Source of the DNA: Gonatopus flavifemur
Lineage: Eukaryota; Arthropoda; Insecta; Hymenoptera; Dryinidae
Length of the DNA: 64,000 bases
NCBI GenBank assembly: GCA_018340375.1
Contig: JAFFJZ010000001.1
Location: 67,324,001-67,388,000 of the forward strand
Direction: 5' to 3'
A program made the position numbers and the translations under genes. Below the pieces are notes generated by a model that saw nothing but the letters and a program-made list of their open reading frames with translations, made no database searches and was not told where the DNA came from. The number at the start of each line of letters is the position of its first letter. Position 1 is the stretch's first letter. Positions 63,147-64,000 of this stretch are shown piece after piece.

Positions 63147-63740
63147 GTAAACAAGAAGTTCTGTTACTATAGCGCCTACAACAAAAATTAGCTGAAAGAG
63201 CAAGCAAAATGGTTGACAACACTAAATTTTTTTGCTGAAATAAACAAATTTGTCAACAGAACTAACGTCTTAGCTGCTGGGACATTTTTCTGCGTAGGCA
63301 ACAAATTCCTTTGTAGGCGCTACACAGAAAAGAATAATTAGCTGTTATTTGGATAGCTAAAAATGAGCTACGGGAGCTATTTTTCAGCTGTCACAGTCAC
63401 TCACTTAGGGTAGCAGCAAGGAATGTAACTGCCGCAATGAAAATTCAACAGCTAGATTATTTGGTTATCCAAATATCAACAAAACCTGTGCAGTTACAGC
63501 TACAATTTTCTACTGCGGTAGCAAGAACATAGCTACAGCTGCAATTATTTTAGCTACACTGGAAAACATATTTATTTGTCGTCTCTCCATAAAATATTTA
63601 TTTGTAGACATTAAATATTCAATTAGGTGCAAAAATTGATTACTTGTGGTGAATAAATTATTTATTCAGAAAACCAATGTATTTGGGGCAAGCATTTCAT
63701 TATTTGAGTCGATTAAATATTTCATTAATCCTAAGAAATG
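63147..63740. repeat. GCAGCAAA- and AGCTG-type repeat fragments
   Basis: 63170-63320 matches 22800-23030 (TTTGTCAACAGAACTAACGTC). 63323-63560 carries CACAGAAAAGAATAATTAGCTG and TTAGCTACACTGG words of the AGCTG type. 63567-63740 is TTTATTTG-rich and lacks a gene. Confidence 0.4.
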
Positions 63741-64000
63741 TTTTATCGTTCGTATACTGGAATTATACAGGTTTTGAACTGGAATTATCAGGTCGTATGA
63801 TGGAATGATTCAGTTATGCTGGAATTTAATCACTGTTGCACTGAAATTTTCCACTTCTATTGGACTTGGTCATTTCTGGCAGGGAGAATTTCAAGTGTTT
63901 ATATTGAGATTTTGAATAATAATTGTAATTGTAGCAAATAAAATTGATATATGAGGTTTTTCGAAGACTTATTCCTTTGTGTATTCTAGATATGAAGCAT
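63741..64000. mobile_element. Second copy of insertion B, cut by the window edge
   Basis: Closely similar to 33611-33952, with small deletions, including TATACTGGAATTATACAGG and GAGATTTTGAATAATAATTG. The left terminus is not seen, so the copy may be 5' truncated. The tRNA-like module would lie just beyond the window. Confidence 0.65.

Noticed and set aside
1..64000. Integrated viral DNA (for example wasp-associated viral circles)
   Set aside because: I see no viral structural or replication genes, no circle-type junction motif and no cluster of intron-poor genes. The repeats are transposon-like.

Overview
This window reads as an AT-rich animal nuclear genome, most likely an insect. The reasons are four mariner-type (DD34D) transposase relics, a terminal exon resembling an insect delta/epsilon-class glutathione S-transferase, hAT-, piggyBac- and Kolobok-like short elements, and a very high load of short inverted-repeat (MITE-like) elements. 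A parasitoid-wasp-like hymenopteran is a guess. Nothing supports a bacterial, organellar or free viral source: I see no operons, rRNA genes or CRISPR arrays.

Layout. 0-7.8 kb: mostly unique, intron-like DNA with a few short elements and one GA/CpG-rich promoter-like stretch near 1.0-1.3 kb. 7.9-11.4 kb: two dense nests of elements, one four levels deep and carrying two tRNA-like promoter modules, the other enclosing a 721-bp foldback in a TTAA site. 12.9-23.2 kb: many palindromic elements. 23.24-23.97 kb: a putative GST terminal exon lying inside a unit with inverted-repeat ends. 24-31 kb: mostly unique DNA with scattered elements, including a piggyBac-like one. 31.1-34.7 kb: a mariner broken by two precise insertions. 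37.9-42.0 kb: a nearly complete but dead mariner and a second mariner truncated by a copy of the same element that broke the first. 42.7-46.1 kb: unique DNA. 46.9-51.4 kb: a nest with a 61-bp minisatellite, a third full-length mariner relic, and a large foldback holding another element. 51.8-52.6 kb: GATC-repeat, promoter-like DNA. 52.9-54.1 kb: a hAT-like element and a double nest. 54.2-57.8 kb: two possible coding exons among nested elements. 58.7-64 kb: more elements, including three 0.5-kb palindromes nearly back to back.

The main result concerns the short elements. At least 26 units begin with CCC (rarely CC) and end with GGG (or AGG/GAG), and each is flanked by an identical dinucleotide that differs from copy to copy (AT, TT, AG, GA, TA, AA, AC, TG, TC, CG). 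They belong to several subfamilies with unrelated interiors. I read them as one transposition system that makes 2-bp target-site duplications without a fixed target. A second set with CAC[T/A/C]G ends also shows 2-bp duplications, usually TA but also CT, CG, CA and TG. Several members carry pol III A/B boxes and one carries the GST-like exon. No autonomous transposase for either set is visible here.

Host genes are sparse: one GST-like terminal exon, one unidentified internal exon with good splice sites (57.6-57.8 kb) and three weak candidates. The remaining long open frames lie in palindromes, low-complexity DNA or repeat copies and are probably not genes.
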